From DATBJG01 sp963790545 (GTDB lineage Bacteria; Acidobacteriota; Vicinamibacteria; Vicinamibacterales; JAMQPK01): a DNA stretch of 64,000 bases. The notes under the pieces are model-generated. The model worked only from the letters and a program-made list of their open reading frames with translations, did not search any database and had not been told where the DNA came from. Below, in pieces: positions 35,446 to 43,186 of this stretch. How positions within the stretch are numbered: position 1 is the stretch's first letter; each line of letters starts with the position of its first letter. Position numbers and translations under genes: made by a program. Location of the stretch: positions 1-64,000 of the forward strand of contig CAWBPA010000019.1 in the NCBI GenBank assembly GCA_963790545.1. The letters are read 5' to 3'.

Positions 35446-36636
35446 TCATTCCTTGTCCTCGCCCTTCACGACGGCCTCAACGTCCTCGCTCGTCGCTGAT
35501 GGCTCGATAACCTCTGGATCCGGGGAGTCGGTTGTCTCCAAGCTCTCGTCGCTCGAACTGCCGACCTCGAGTCCCTCGAATTGCGCTTCGACTTCCTTCC
35601 GTTTTTCCTCCTCGCTCTTGATGTCGATGCGCCAGCCCGTCAACTTGGCGGCGAGTCTGACGTTCTGACCTTTCTTGCCGATGGCCAGCGACAGCTGTTT
35701 GTCTTCGACGATGACTTCCATGACTCGCTCGCGGTCGTCCACGATCGACACGCGCTGCACCTTCGCAGGGCTCAGAGCGTTGGTCACGAACGACACCGGA
35801 TCATCCGAGAACTCGACGATGTCGATTTTCTCGCCACGAAGCTCGCGGATGATGGCCTGGACGCGGGTGCCCTTCATGCCGACGCAGGCGCCCACCGGAT
35901 CCACGTCGCGTTCGCGCGAGAAGACCGCCACCTTGGCTCGGTCCCCGGCCTCTCGAACGGCGCCACGAATTTGTACCGTTCCATCGTAGATTTCCGGTAC
36001 CTCCTGCTCGAACAGCTTGACGAGCAGGGCCGGATCGGTGCGAGACAGCACAATCTGGGGACCCTTGGCGCTACGGCTCACGCCCTTGATCACGGCCCGC
36101 AAACGATCGCCCGGCGTGTAGCTTTCCGCGCGTGACTGATCTTTCCGGGGCACGACGGCCTCGATGCGTCCAACCTCGACGACCATGTCGCCGTTCTCGA
36201 AGCGTTTGACGGTGCCGTTGACAACGTCGCCAATGCGCTGGTTGTATTCGGCGAAGATGTTCTCGCGCTCGGCTTCACGGACTTTCTGAAAGATCACCTG
36301 TTTGGCTGTTTGTGCCGCGATGCGGCCAAGCACGTCGGTGGCCTTGGGAAACTCGATTTCCATGTCCACTTCGGCCTCGTCTCCGTACAACTGTTGTGCC
36401 TCGGACAGGCCGATTTCGGTGGCCGGGTTCGTCACCTCGCCCACAATCTGCTTGACCGCAAACAGGTCCACCTGGCCGGTCTCGTGGTTGAACCGCGTGC
36501 GCAAATTCTCGTTGGTCTTGTAGTACTTGCGCGAAGCGGTCAGCACGGCGTCCTCGATGGCGCTGATGATGACGTCGGGCTCGATGCCTTTTTCTTTGGC
36601 CAGCGCTTCGATCGTCTGCTGCAATGGGTTTGACAT
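35446..36636 (-). CDS. nusA: Transcription termination/antitermination protein NusA
   Basis: 396 residues from ATG 36636. The N-terminal RNAP-binding domain (MSNPLQQTIEALAKEKGIEP), S1 domain (RIGDVVNGTVKRFENGDMVV), and KH1/KH2 domains (VGACVGMKGTRVQAIIRELR and LAIGKKGQNVRLAAKLTGW) are all present. The acidic tail (about 50 residues) replaces the C-terminal AR repeats of enterobacterial NusA. NusA modulates pausing and termination. It follows rimP by 18 bases. Confidence 0.97.
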   Translation of the reverse strand: MSNPLQQTIEALAKEKGIEPDVIISAIEDAVLTASRKYYKTNENLRTRFNHETGQVDLFAVKQIVGEVTNPATEIGLSEAQQLYGDEAEVDMEIEFPKATDVLGRIAAQTAKQVIFQKVREAERENIFAEYNQRIGDVVNGTVKRFENGDMVVEVGRIEAVVPRKDQSRAESYTPGDRLRAVIKGVSRSAKGPQIVLSRTDPALLVKLFEQEVPEIYDGTVQIRGAVREAGDRAKVAVFSRERDVDPVGACVGMKGTRVQAIIRELRGEKIDIVEFSDDPVSFVTNALSPAKVQRVSIVDDRERVMEVIVEDKQLSLAIGKKGQNVRLAAKLTGWRIDIKSEEEKRKEVEAQFEGLEVGSSSDESLETTDSPDPEVIEPSATSEDVEAVVKGEDKE

Positions 36637-36654
36637 ACCGTTACTTACCTATCG

Positions 36655-37158
36655 CTAAAATTCAACTGCCAATCGCGCGCGGCTGATCACCGACAGCGGG
36701 ATGCGATGGATCCGCCCGCCGTGTCCTTCGAGTAACACCGTCTCCCCGTCGAGCCCCTTCAGCCGACCTTCGAAGTGGCTCTGCCGGTCGACGGGTTCGG
36801 CGACCACGATTTTTGCCAGCCTCCCTGCGAAACGCCGGTAGTCCGTCGCACGCCGAAGCGGGCGATCCAGACCGGGCGACGATACTTCAAGCACGTAGGC
36901 GTGGTTGATCACGTCCTCGACGTCGAGAATGGCACTGACGTCACGACTCACGCGCGCACAGTCTTCAACGCTCACGCCGGATTCTTCTGCTCCTGGCAAC
37001 GAGTCGGCCGCCGGGCGATCGAGATAAATCCTCAGGACCCACCCTTGCGCCTCCCGCCGGTGCTGTACGTCGAAGACTTCCAGGAGATAGGAGCGTGCCA
37101 CCCGCTCTGCGATGGCCCGTATCCGTTCGAGGGGATCGGTCTCTGGACGCGGGCTCAC
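36655..37158 (-). CDS. rimP: Ribosome maturation factor RimP
   Basis: 167 residues from GTG 37158 with AGGGG upstream. The sequence AERVARSYLLEVFDVQHRRE, LRIYLDRPAAD and AYVLEVSSPGLDRPLRRATD are hallmarks. RimP is needed for 30S maturation. It is the first gene of the rimP-nusA-infB operon and is preceded within 22 bases by an intrinsic terminator on the same strand. Confidence 0.96.
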   Translation of the reverse strand: MSPRPETDPLERIRAIAERVARSYLLEVFDVQHRREAQGWVLRIYLDRPAADSLPGAEESGVSVEDCARVSRDVSAILDVEDVINHAYVLEVSSPGLDRPLRRATDYRRFAGRLAKIVVAEPVDRQSHFEGRLKGLDGETVLLEGHGGRIHRIPLSVISRARLAVEF

Positions 37159-37179
37159 CGGGATGAGGCCCCTGAAACT

Positions 37180-37203
37180 AAAAAAGTGGGCACAGGCCCA
37201 CTT
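37180..37203 (-). terminator. Intrinsic terminator immediately upstream of rimP (possible leader attenuator)
   Basis: On the - strand AAGTGGGC, loop CTGT, GCCCACTT is followed directly by a run of T (37185-37180). It is a perfect 8-bp stem with 4-base loop and a U-tract. Only 21 bases separate it from the rimP GTG, so a promoter for rimP must lie upstream of or inside it. It could therefore end the rimO transcript, act as an attenuator for the rimP operon, or do both. Confidence 0.8.
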
Positions 37204-37244
37204 CGGTTAATCCAACCTCGGTTGCACCACACACTTTATCACAA

Positions 37245-37322
37245 AAGGTCAAAGGGCAAAGGTCAAAGGGCAAAGGTTAACGACCCTTGACCACGTACCT
37301 TTGACTTTTGACTTTTGACCTG
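37245..37322. repeat. Inverted 7-bp-period repeat array (AAAGGTC/TTTGACT type)
   Basis: AAGGTCA AAGGGCA AAGGTCA AAGGGCA AAGGTTA (37245-37279) and TTTGACT TTTGACT TTTGACC (about 37299-37320) form complementary halves of a long imperfect palindrome. It lies between rimO and the rimP leader terminator. On the - strand the words contain TTGACC, a -35-like hexamer. Confidence 0.85.
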
Positions 37323-37325
37323 ATT

Positions 37326-38735
37326 TTAAAGGGGTCTGGCGATGAGGTCGTACTCGTGGGCGCCGACGATTTCGGCGTCGACAAACATGCCCGGCGTCAG
37401 CCCGCTCGGGTCGCAGTCGGTCAGGTAGACGAGAGGGTCAATTTCCGGCGCTTGACCCGCCAGGCGCGCCCGCACGACGAGGTCGTGATCGGGTGCGGAT
37501 CCGTCGACGACCAGGCGCACCTGCCGGCCGACTCGGGCTTTCTGAGCCTGGCGCACGATCCCCTTTTGCAGGGTCATCAGCCGATTCTGTCGCCTCGACT
37601 TTTCCCGGTCGGGCACATCGTCGGCCAGGGCGTAGGCGGTCGTGCCCTCTTCGTGCGAATAGGTAAAGACGCCAACGTGGTCGAAGCGAGTCTCGCGCAC
37701 GAAATCGCACAGCTCTTCAAAATCATGCTCGGTCTCGCCCGGGAAGCCGACGATAAATGTCGTCCGCAGCGTCACCCCTGACACTCGAGCCCGGATTCGT
37801 GCGAGCAGCTGATCGTAGGCGCGACGAGTACCCGGACGCTTCATGGCCTTGAGCATACGATCCGACGCGTGCTGCAGTGGCAGGTCCACGTACTTGCAGA
37901 CCTTGTCGCAGTCGGCCATTGCCGACAATGTGTCGTCTGTAATCGTCGTGGGGTACAGGTAGAGCAGTCGTATCCATTCCAAGCCGTCGACCGTGTTGAG
38001 CTCGCGCAGAAGTCGCGCGAGGGCGCCACGTTCGCGCCGATCGATGCCGTAGAAGGTCGTGTCCTGCGATATCAGGATCAGTTCCCTGACGCCAGACGCG
38101 ACGAGCCGCCGTGCCTCCGCCACAATCGATTCGGATGGTCGGCTGCGGTAATGGCCGCGCAAGGTCGGGATGATGCAAAAAGAGCAGGCGTAATCGCAGC
38201 CTTCGGCAATCTTGAGGTAAGCAAAATGCCCTGGCGTGGTCAGCATGCGGGGGGTGTCCGCGTCGTAAAGATAGGTGGGAAGCGTGGGGACAGTGCGCTC
38301 GGCGACCGGACGGGTTGCCGCTGGCACGGGTGTCAGACGAATCACACCACTTGGATTCCCATTCTTCCTGGCAGAATTGGAAGATGAAACTGAGCTTCCA
38401 ATCGCCTCCACAATTTGCGGCACGTCTCCGGTGCCGAGCACGGCATCTATCTCGGGAATGTGCGCCCGGAGCTCCTCTCGGTACCGTTCGGCGAGACAGC
38501 CGGTGACGATCAGGCGCCGACAGGCGCCTGTCTTCTTGTGCTGGGCCATTTCGAGCACGGCATCGACGGATTCCTGTTTGGCCCGGTCGATGAACGCGCA
38601 GGTATTCACGATGAGGATCTCGGCCTCGCGGGGATCGGTGGTGAGGCTATGGCCAGCGTGTTGGACGAGGCCCAGCATCACCTCGGAGTCGACGAGGTTC
38701 TTGGGACAACCGAGGGAGAGAAAGCCAATTTTCAT
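37326..38735 (-). CDS. rimO: Ribosomal protein S12 methylthiotransferase RimO
   Basis: 469 residues from ATG 38735 (MKIGFLSLGCPKNLVDSEVM); the frame is open to 38765. The N-terminal UPF0004 domain has three Cys for an auxiliary [4Fe-4S] cluster (LGCPKN, VNTCAFI, VTGCLAERY). The radical SAM core has EGCDYACSFCIIPTLRGHYR (CxxxCxxC). The C-terminal TRAM domain ends in GMFVDAEIVGAHEYDLIARP. It methylthiolates Asp88 of S12. It is separated from rimP by a repeat and a terminator. Confidence 0.97.
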   Translation of the reverse strand: MKIGFLSLGCPKNLVDSEVMLGLVQHAGHSLTTDPREAEILIVNTCAFIDRAKQESVDAVLEMAQHKKTGACRRLIVTGCLAERYREELRAHIPEIDAVLGTGDVPQIVEAIGSSVSSSNSARKNGNPSGVIRLTPVPAATRPVAERTVPTLPTYLYDADTPRMLTTPGHFAYLKIAEGCDYACSFCIIPTLRGHYRSRPSESIVAEARRLVASGVRELILISQDTTFYGIDRRERGALARLLRELNTVDGLEWIRLLYLYPTTITDDTLSAMADCDKVCKYVDLPLQHASDRMLKAMKRPGTRRAYDQLLARIRARVSGVTLRTTFIVGFPGETEHDFEELCDFVRETRFDHVGVFTYSHEEGTTAYALADDVPDREKSRRQNRLMTLQKGIVRQAQKARVGRQVRLVVDGSAPDHDLVVRARLAGQAPEIDPLVYLTDCDPSGLTPGMFVDAEIVGAHEYDLIARPL

Positions 38736-38813
38736 TATTTGGTTCGCGTGGGGCCCCACCCCCACGCGCTGCCGTCGCTTACGCTCCGGATCTTGTCGCG
38801 AGCGCTTATCCGC

Positions 38814-40157
38814 TTAGTCACCTTTGTCACATCGAATCCCGAACCCCGAATCCCGAACCCCGTCCGAAGGGTACAGTCTATACAGCATCCGCGGATACGG
38901 GATCGTTTCGCGCACATGTTCGAGACCGCAGATCCAGGTGACGAGTCGTTCGATGCCCATGCCAAAGCCGCCGTGCGGCACCGATCCGTACCGGCGCAGA
39001 TCGAGGAACCACTCGAACGCTTCTTGTGGCAAATCGTGTTCCTTGATCCGAGCCAGCAGCAGGTCATAGTCGTCGATGCGCTGGCCCCCGCCGATGATCT
39101 CACCGTAGCCCTCGGGCGCCAATACGTCGACCGAAAGCGAAAGCTCGGGCCTGTCCGGGTCCGGCTTCATGTAGAAGGCCTTGATCCCGGCAGGATACCG
39201 GTGCACCACCACGGGCCGATCGAATTCGCTCGAGAGGACCGTCTCATCAGATCCGCCGAAGTCGCCCCCCCATTCGATCGCCTGTCCCTTTTCCTGCAGC
39301 CGTTTCACCGCATCATCGTATGAGATTCGCGGGAACGGCGCCTTCACCGACTCCAATTTCGTCGTGTCGCGCTCGAGCACCGTGAGCTCGCGTCGACGTT
39401 GTGTGAGAACGCGGGAAACCACCTCCACCACCAGGCTTTCCGCCAACTCGATCACATCGTGCAACGTGGCGTACACCATCTCGGGTTCCACCATCCAGAA
39501 CTCCGTCAGATGGCGGCGGGTCTTCGATTTTTCGGCGCGGAACGTTGGCCCGAAGCAGTACACGCGGCCGAGCGCCATCGCATTGGCTTCGTTGTAGAGT
39601 TGGCCGCTTTGGGTCAGGTAGGCCGTGGTGTCTTCGAAATACTGGACCGGGAACAGGGTACTCGTGCCTTCGCACGCCGCCGGCGTGAAAATTGGCGTGT
39701 CCGCGAGAATGAATCCCCTTTCGTCCAGCGAATCGCGAACGGCCTTGATGACCTCATGGCGAATTCTGAGAATCGCCTGTTGTCGTTCGGAGCGTATCCA
39801 GAGGTGACGTCGATCCAGCAGGAAATCCACACCGTGTTCTTTCGGTGTGACTGGGTAGTCGACGGATGGTCCGACGACCTCGAATCCGGAAACGTCGATC
39901 TCATAGCCGCCAGGAGCACGACTGTCGGCTCGCGCCGTACCATGAACCGTAATTGCGGTTTCTTGACCGAGGTGATCGGCACGCTTGAACGTTTCTTCGC
40001 CGACGGCCGCCTTCGACATGACGGCCTGTATGAAGCCGGTTCCGTCACGAACCGTCAGAAAATGAATTTTGCCGCTCGATCGGCGGTTGTGCAGCCAGCC
40101 GCGCAGGGTGACGGGCTGTCCCTCGTAACGAGCAATGTCTTCGATGTAGGCGATCAT
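38814..40157 (-). CDS. asnS: Asparaginyl-tRNA synthetase
   Basis: 447 residues from ATG 40157. The N-terminal OB fold (VTLRGWLHNRRSSGKIHFLT), class II motif 2 (VYCFGPTFRAEKSKTRRHLTEF) and motif 3 (GGFGMGIERLVTWICGLEHVRE) are present. EFWMVEPEM and the discriminating region fit AsnRS rather than AspRS. The normal end is IPYPRMLYRLYP. It is followed by an extra tail, SDGVRDSGFGIRCDKGD, encoded by a heptamer repeat array, so the C-terminus has been extended by repeat DNA. Confidence 0.95.
   Translation of the reverse strand: MIAYIEDIARYEGQPVTLRGWLHNRRSSGKIHFLTVRDGTGFIQAVMSKAAVGEETFKRADHLGQETAITVHGTARADSRAPGGYEIDVSGFEVVGPSVDYPVTPKEHGVDFLLDRRHLWIRSERQQAILRIRHEVIKAVRDSLDERGFILADTPIFTPAACEGTSTLFPVQYFEDTTAYLTQSGQLYNEANAMALGRVYCFGPTFRAEKSKTRRHLTEFWMVEPEMVYATLHDVIELAESLVVEVVSRVLTQRRRELTVLERDTTKLESVKAPFPRISYDDAVKRLQEKGQAIEWGGDFGGSDETVLSSEFDRPVVVHRYPAGIKAFYMKPDPDRPELSLSVDVLAPEGYGEIIGGGQRIDDYDLLLARIKEHDLPQEAFEWFLDLRRYGSVPHGGFGMGIERLVTWICGLEHVRETIPYPRMLYRLYPSDGVRDSGFGIRCDKGD
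38833..38862. repeat. Heptamer array inside the asnS C-terminus
   Basis: Four heptamers alternate as CGAATCC, CGAACCC, CGAATCC, CGAACCC, then CG. It lies in the last 15 codons of asnS, in a segment beyond the conserved end of the family. Confidence 0.85.
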
Positions 40158-40159
40158 GT

Positions 40160-40280
40160 GAGCTATCAGCTTCAGCCATCAGCTTCAGCCATCAGGCTAT
40201 CAACCATCCATGAGGCTGTCTAACTTGTGGCCGCTGGCTGCGAGCCAGCTGAACGCTGAAGGCTGACAGCTGAAGGCTAC
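40160..40280. repeat. Inverted CAGC-type repeat array between asnS and the TIM-barrel gene
   Basis: The left part repeats AGCTTCAGCCATC units (40165-40200). The right part has CTGAACGCTGAAGGCTGACAGCTGAAGG, the complementary words. The roughly 120-base gap has no gene and could form a long imperfect stem. Confidence 0.8.
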
Positions 40281-40281
40281 C

Positions 40282-41130
40282 CTATTGTCCCAGAATCTCC
40301 TCGAAACGCCGCCGCGCCCGGTCCGTTGCGGTCAGAACGTGCGTCGGCGTCGCTCGGTTCGCCACTTCCAGCATCAACGCTCCGTCATAGCCGATTTTCT
40401 GGGCGGCCATGAGCGCCGCCGCCCAGTCGATGGCGCCTTCGAACGGCACCAGATGCTCGTCTGTCTTCCCGTGGTTATCGTGTACGTGCGTCGTGATTAG
40501 ATACCCCGCTGCTGTTTCAATGGCATCTACCAGATCGCCCATCAAGAACGCGTGGCCGACATCCAGACAGATTCCGATGTCTGGCAGGTCCAGCTCGTTC
40601 TCGATGAAATCGACGAGCGCCTCGGCCGACGACAAGCGGTTGGGAATGACCTCCAGCGCAAGTGCCACACCCACTGTCTCGGCCACGCCATGCAGCTCCA
40701 CGATACTTCGCTCGGCCGGTTGCCTCTGGTTGTTGTTGGCCGATGGCTTCAACACATCGGGTATTCCGAGATGGGTCACGAGGAAACGGTATGGAATCCG
40801 CTTCGCGATGGCCAGGGCCGCCCGGCTCTCGGCCACGGCTCGTTCACGGGAGGCTTCGTCGGTCGTCGCATTGGTCAACATCGGTCCCCACTGGGTGCCA
40901 ACCAGACTTTCGGAGATGGGGGCATGCACCGAATGGAGAATGAGCCCGGTTTCGTCCAGCCATCCAGCCAGGGTATCGATCGCCGCGGCGCTGTGGTAGT
41001 CGAAGTGCGTACGCGTGGCAAACAGCTCGATCGCGGGAAAGCCGCGCGCGGCAATCTCCTGAAGATGATCACGCGTGAGCCGCTGGTCGTGGTAGAGATG
41101 CGTCGAGATGGCGTACTGATAGGTGGTCAC
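40282..41130 (-). CDS. Sugar phosphate isomerase/epimerase-like TIM-barrel protein
   Basis: 282 residues from GTG 41130, which overlaps the stop of the kinase gene (GTGA). The fold is AP-endonuclease family 2/xylose isomerase-like: QEIAARGFPAIELFAT, RFLVTHLGI, VALALEVIPNRLSSAEALVD, IGICLDVGHAFLMGD (metal ligands Asp and His) and TTHVHDNHGKTDEHLVPFEG (His/Asp ligands) give the metal site. These enzymes isomerise sugars or cleave related substrates. The substrate is unknown. Its translational coupling to an AmgK-like kinase suggests cell-wall or other carbohydrate metabolism. Confidence 0.85.
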   Translation of the reverse strand: MTTYQYAISTHLYHDQRLTRDHLQEIAARGFPAIELFATRTHFDYHSAAAIDTLAGWLDETGLILHSVHAPISESLVGTQWGPMLTNATTDEASRERAVAESRAALAIAKRIPYRFLVTHLGIPDVLKPSANNNQRQPAERSIVELHGVAETVGVALALEVIPNRLSSAEALVDFIENELDLPDIGICLDVGHAFLMGDLVDAIETAAGYLITTHVHDNHGKTDEHLVPFEGAIDWAAALMAAQKIGYDGALMLEVANRATPTHVLTATDRARRRFEEILGQ

Positions 41131-42161
41131 CGCAGCTCTTCGATATGTGGCGCGAGCAGCTCGTGCAGGCGCGCGAAGCGAGCGTGGCGGAACAGGTTCG
41201 TCCGCACGTACCGCAACGTGCGCGGGATGTACTGAATGTACACCGGATTCGCACGGGCAGCAGCCTGGAAGCCAAACGTGCCAAGCGCCTTCAGGTTCCG
41301 CTGAAGCGCCATCACATCGAAACGTCGTCGGAATTCCTGCCGTTCGGCCGGTGTCGGGGGCCTCATCGTGGTAAGGGTGAGGAAGTGGCTCGTCAGCTCA
41401 TCCACCCTTTCCTCGGGCAGGTCCAAGTATGAATCACGCAGCAATGAGACGAGATCGTAGGTATCGGGGCCCATTCGGGCATCCTGAAAATCGATGATGT
41501 AGAGCCGGCCTTCGTTGAACATGAGGTTGCGACTGTGGAAGTCGCGGTGGCAAAGCACCCGTGGTTCCGATGCGAGTTCTGCGATGATCGGTGCCCATTC
41601 CTCTGCGAGCGCCTCCCGACCTTCAGTCGTCAAACGCACGCCACGATACGCTTCCAGGAAATGCTTCACGAAGAAATCAAGTTCCCACTGGAGCTTCTCG
41701 CGATCGAAGGCCACACTGTATGGGATGAACGAGGGTGATGCCAGCTCCCGGCCGCGTGTTTGCAACCGAACCAGGAACGACACCGCCTCGCGATACAACG
41801 ATGCGTGTTCGGTTGGGGCGGCGGCACCAAGATGTGCCTGGAGGGTGACGTCACCAAGATCCTGCAGCTGCAGCACGCCGAGATCGTCCGCGTGATCGAG
41901 GATGTCAGGGACCGGCAAGGGGACAGCCTGAAACAAGCGCGCAACGTTCACGAATGGCAGCGTTTCGAATTCGAACGCCTGCGTGTGCAGGGCAAGCACG
42001 CTCGACTTGCCGTCGTTGGTCATCACGCGGAAGTACCGTCGATCCGACGCATCCCCGGTGAGCGACACGACCCGGACATTCGCTTGTTTCAGCCCGGAAC
42101 GGGAGAGGAATTCGTCCACTCGCTCGCGGGCGGCGTCTGGCTTGGAGGAGTTACTCGACAT
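41127..42161 (-). CDS. AmgK-like sugar kinase (aminoglycoside phosphotransferase fold)
   Basis: ATG 42161 (344 residues) overlaps the stop of the upstream nucleotidyltransferase gene; the frame is open to 42185. VSLTGDASDRRYFRVM matches the DAS.RRYFR segment of AmgK, and LGVLQLQDLGDVTLQAHL follows it. The kinase core has RVLCHRDFHSRNLMF (catalytic loop, HxDxxxxN) and LYIIDFQDARMGPDTYDLVS (DFQ metal motif). In Pseudomonas, AmgK phosphorylates MurNAc/GlcNAc at the anomeric position, and MurU then makes UDP-MurNAc. The neighbour is a MurU-like enzyme. Substrate identity is inferred from this pairing. Confidence 0.82.
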   Translation of the reverse strand: MSSNSSKPDAARERVDEFLSRSGLKQANVRVVSLTGDASDRRYFRVMTNDGKSSVLALHTQAFEFETLPFVNVARLFQAVPLPVPDILDHADDLGVLQLQDLGDVTLQAHLGAAAPTEHASLYREAVSFLVRLQTRGRELASPSFIPYSVAFDREKLQWELDFFVKHFLEAYRGVRLTTEGREALAEEWAPIIAELASEPRVLCHRDFHSRNLMFNEGRLYIIDFQDARMGPDTYDLVSLLRDSYLDLPEERVDELTSHFLTLTTMRPPTPAERQEFRRRFDVMALQRNLKALGTFGFQAAARANPVYIQYIPRTLRYVRTNLFRHARFARLHELLAPHIEELR

Positions 42162-43125
42162 GATTTGTGGGGATGGGCGCCACAATCAAATTGCCCATCA
42201 GCCTTTCGTGCTTGCTGACAGAGTGCCCGAGAGCCGGGATTACAGACAAATCAGCCAGTCTGGAGCCTGTTGGGATTCTCACGCCATCTGCCACGATGCA
42301 CCGAACCAGCTCGCAATCCGCCTCGATTTCGACATCATCCCAGACAATGGTATCGACCAGACGACTCGACGCCGCCACCCTGACGTTGCGGCCAGGAGGC
42401 AGCTCCGTCCTGCCTTCTTGCCGGGCCAGCGAAAGAGCTGAGGCCAGGTAGTCCTCTGGGGTGCCGATGTCCCAGAAGTGTGCGTCGGAGACAAATCCCC
42501 TGACGCTGCCGGGTCGATCGGTCATCAGAGTCCGATAGACACCGCTCACCGACTCGAGCGGGACACCGTCGGGCAGGTCGCTGAACACCGAGCGGTGGAC
42601 GATCTGAACCCCCACGAAATGGAATGCGCGCTCTGTCGAGCTCTTGGGAACAAAATGCGTCACGGTGTCGGAATCATCCAGCGCCACACCACCATACCGG
42701 CGCCGATCCCAATCAGTCGTCAACGCCAATGTCACAAGCGCACCCGCGCGGTCGTGCGCCTCTGCCATAGCCTGCAGATCCACGTCTGTCAGATCGCTGT
42801 TCGAGATGACGAACGTTTCGGGTTCGAGAAGCGGCAGCGCATGACGAGGACCACCCGCCGACCCGAGGATGGGCTGCTCCCATGAGTAGCGCACCGAGAC
42901 GCCAAGATCGGCACCGTCACCAACCTCGGCCGCGATAGTCTCGGGGCGATGGTGCAGGTTGAGCACGACGTCACGCACACCAGATCGGCTCAACCAACGC
43001 AGAACACGGCGAATGACAGATTCGCCGACGAGCGGCACGGCTGGTTTGGCACGCACGAGGGAAAGCGGTCGAAGACGGGTGCCAAGGCCCGCCGTAAGTA
43101 CCAGAGCTGCATCAGGACACGGCAC
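42151..43125 (-). CDS. MurU-like NDP-sugar nucleotidyltransferase
   Basis: 324 residues. The N-terminal Rossmann-like domain has the signature LTAGLGTRLRPLSLVRAKPA, then VVLNLHHRPETI and ILGSAGGPRHALPLL, and FVISNSDLTDVDL with the metal-binding Asp. The C-terminal 90 residues look like a left-handed beta-helix (RNVRVAASSRLVDTIVWDDV). It overlaps the AmgK-like gene. MurU makes UDP-MurNAc from MurNAc-1-P; mannose-1-phosphate guanylyltransferase is an alternative for this family. The beta-helix extension is longer than in MurU proper. Confidence 0.82.
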   Translation of the reverse strand: MPCPDAALVLTAGLGTRLRPLSLVRAKPAVPLVGESVIRRVLRWLSRSGVRDVVLNLHHRPETIAAEVGDGADLGVSVRYSWEQPILGSAGGPRHALPLLEPETFVISNSDLTDVDLQAMAEAHDRAGALVTLALTTDWDRRRYGGVALDDSDTVTHFVPKSSTERAFHFVGVQIVHRSVFSDLPDGVPLESVSGVYRTLMTDRPGSVRGFVSDAHFWDIGTPEDYLASALSLARQEGRTELPPGRNVRVAASSRLVDTIVWDDVEIEADCELVRCIVADGVRIPTGSRLADLSVIPALGHSVSKHERLMGNLIVAPIPTNHVE

Positions 43126-43186
43126 AGACTACGTGGTCTCCTCGATCACGATCGTTGGCGCGTTGAATACCACAGAGGCTTCATTG

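Noticed and set aside
37204..37240. Possible tRNA-like segment in the rimP leader (a Met tRNA precedes rimP in enterobacteria)
   Set aside because: I could not draw a cloverleaf; only the terminator stem and the heptamer repeats are supported.
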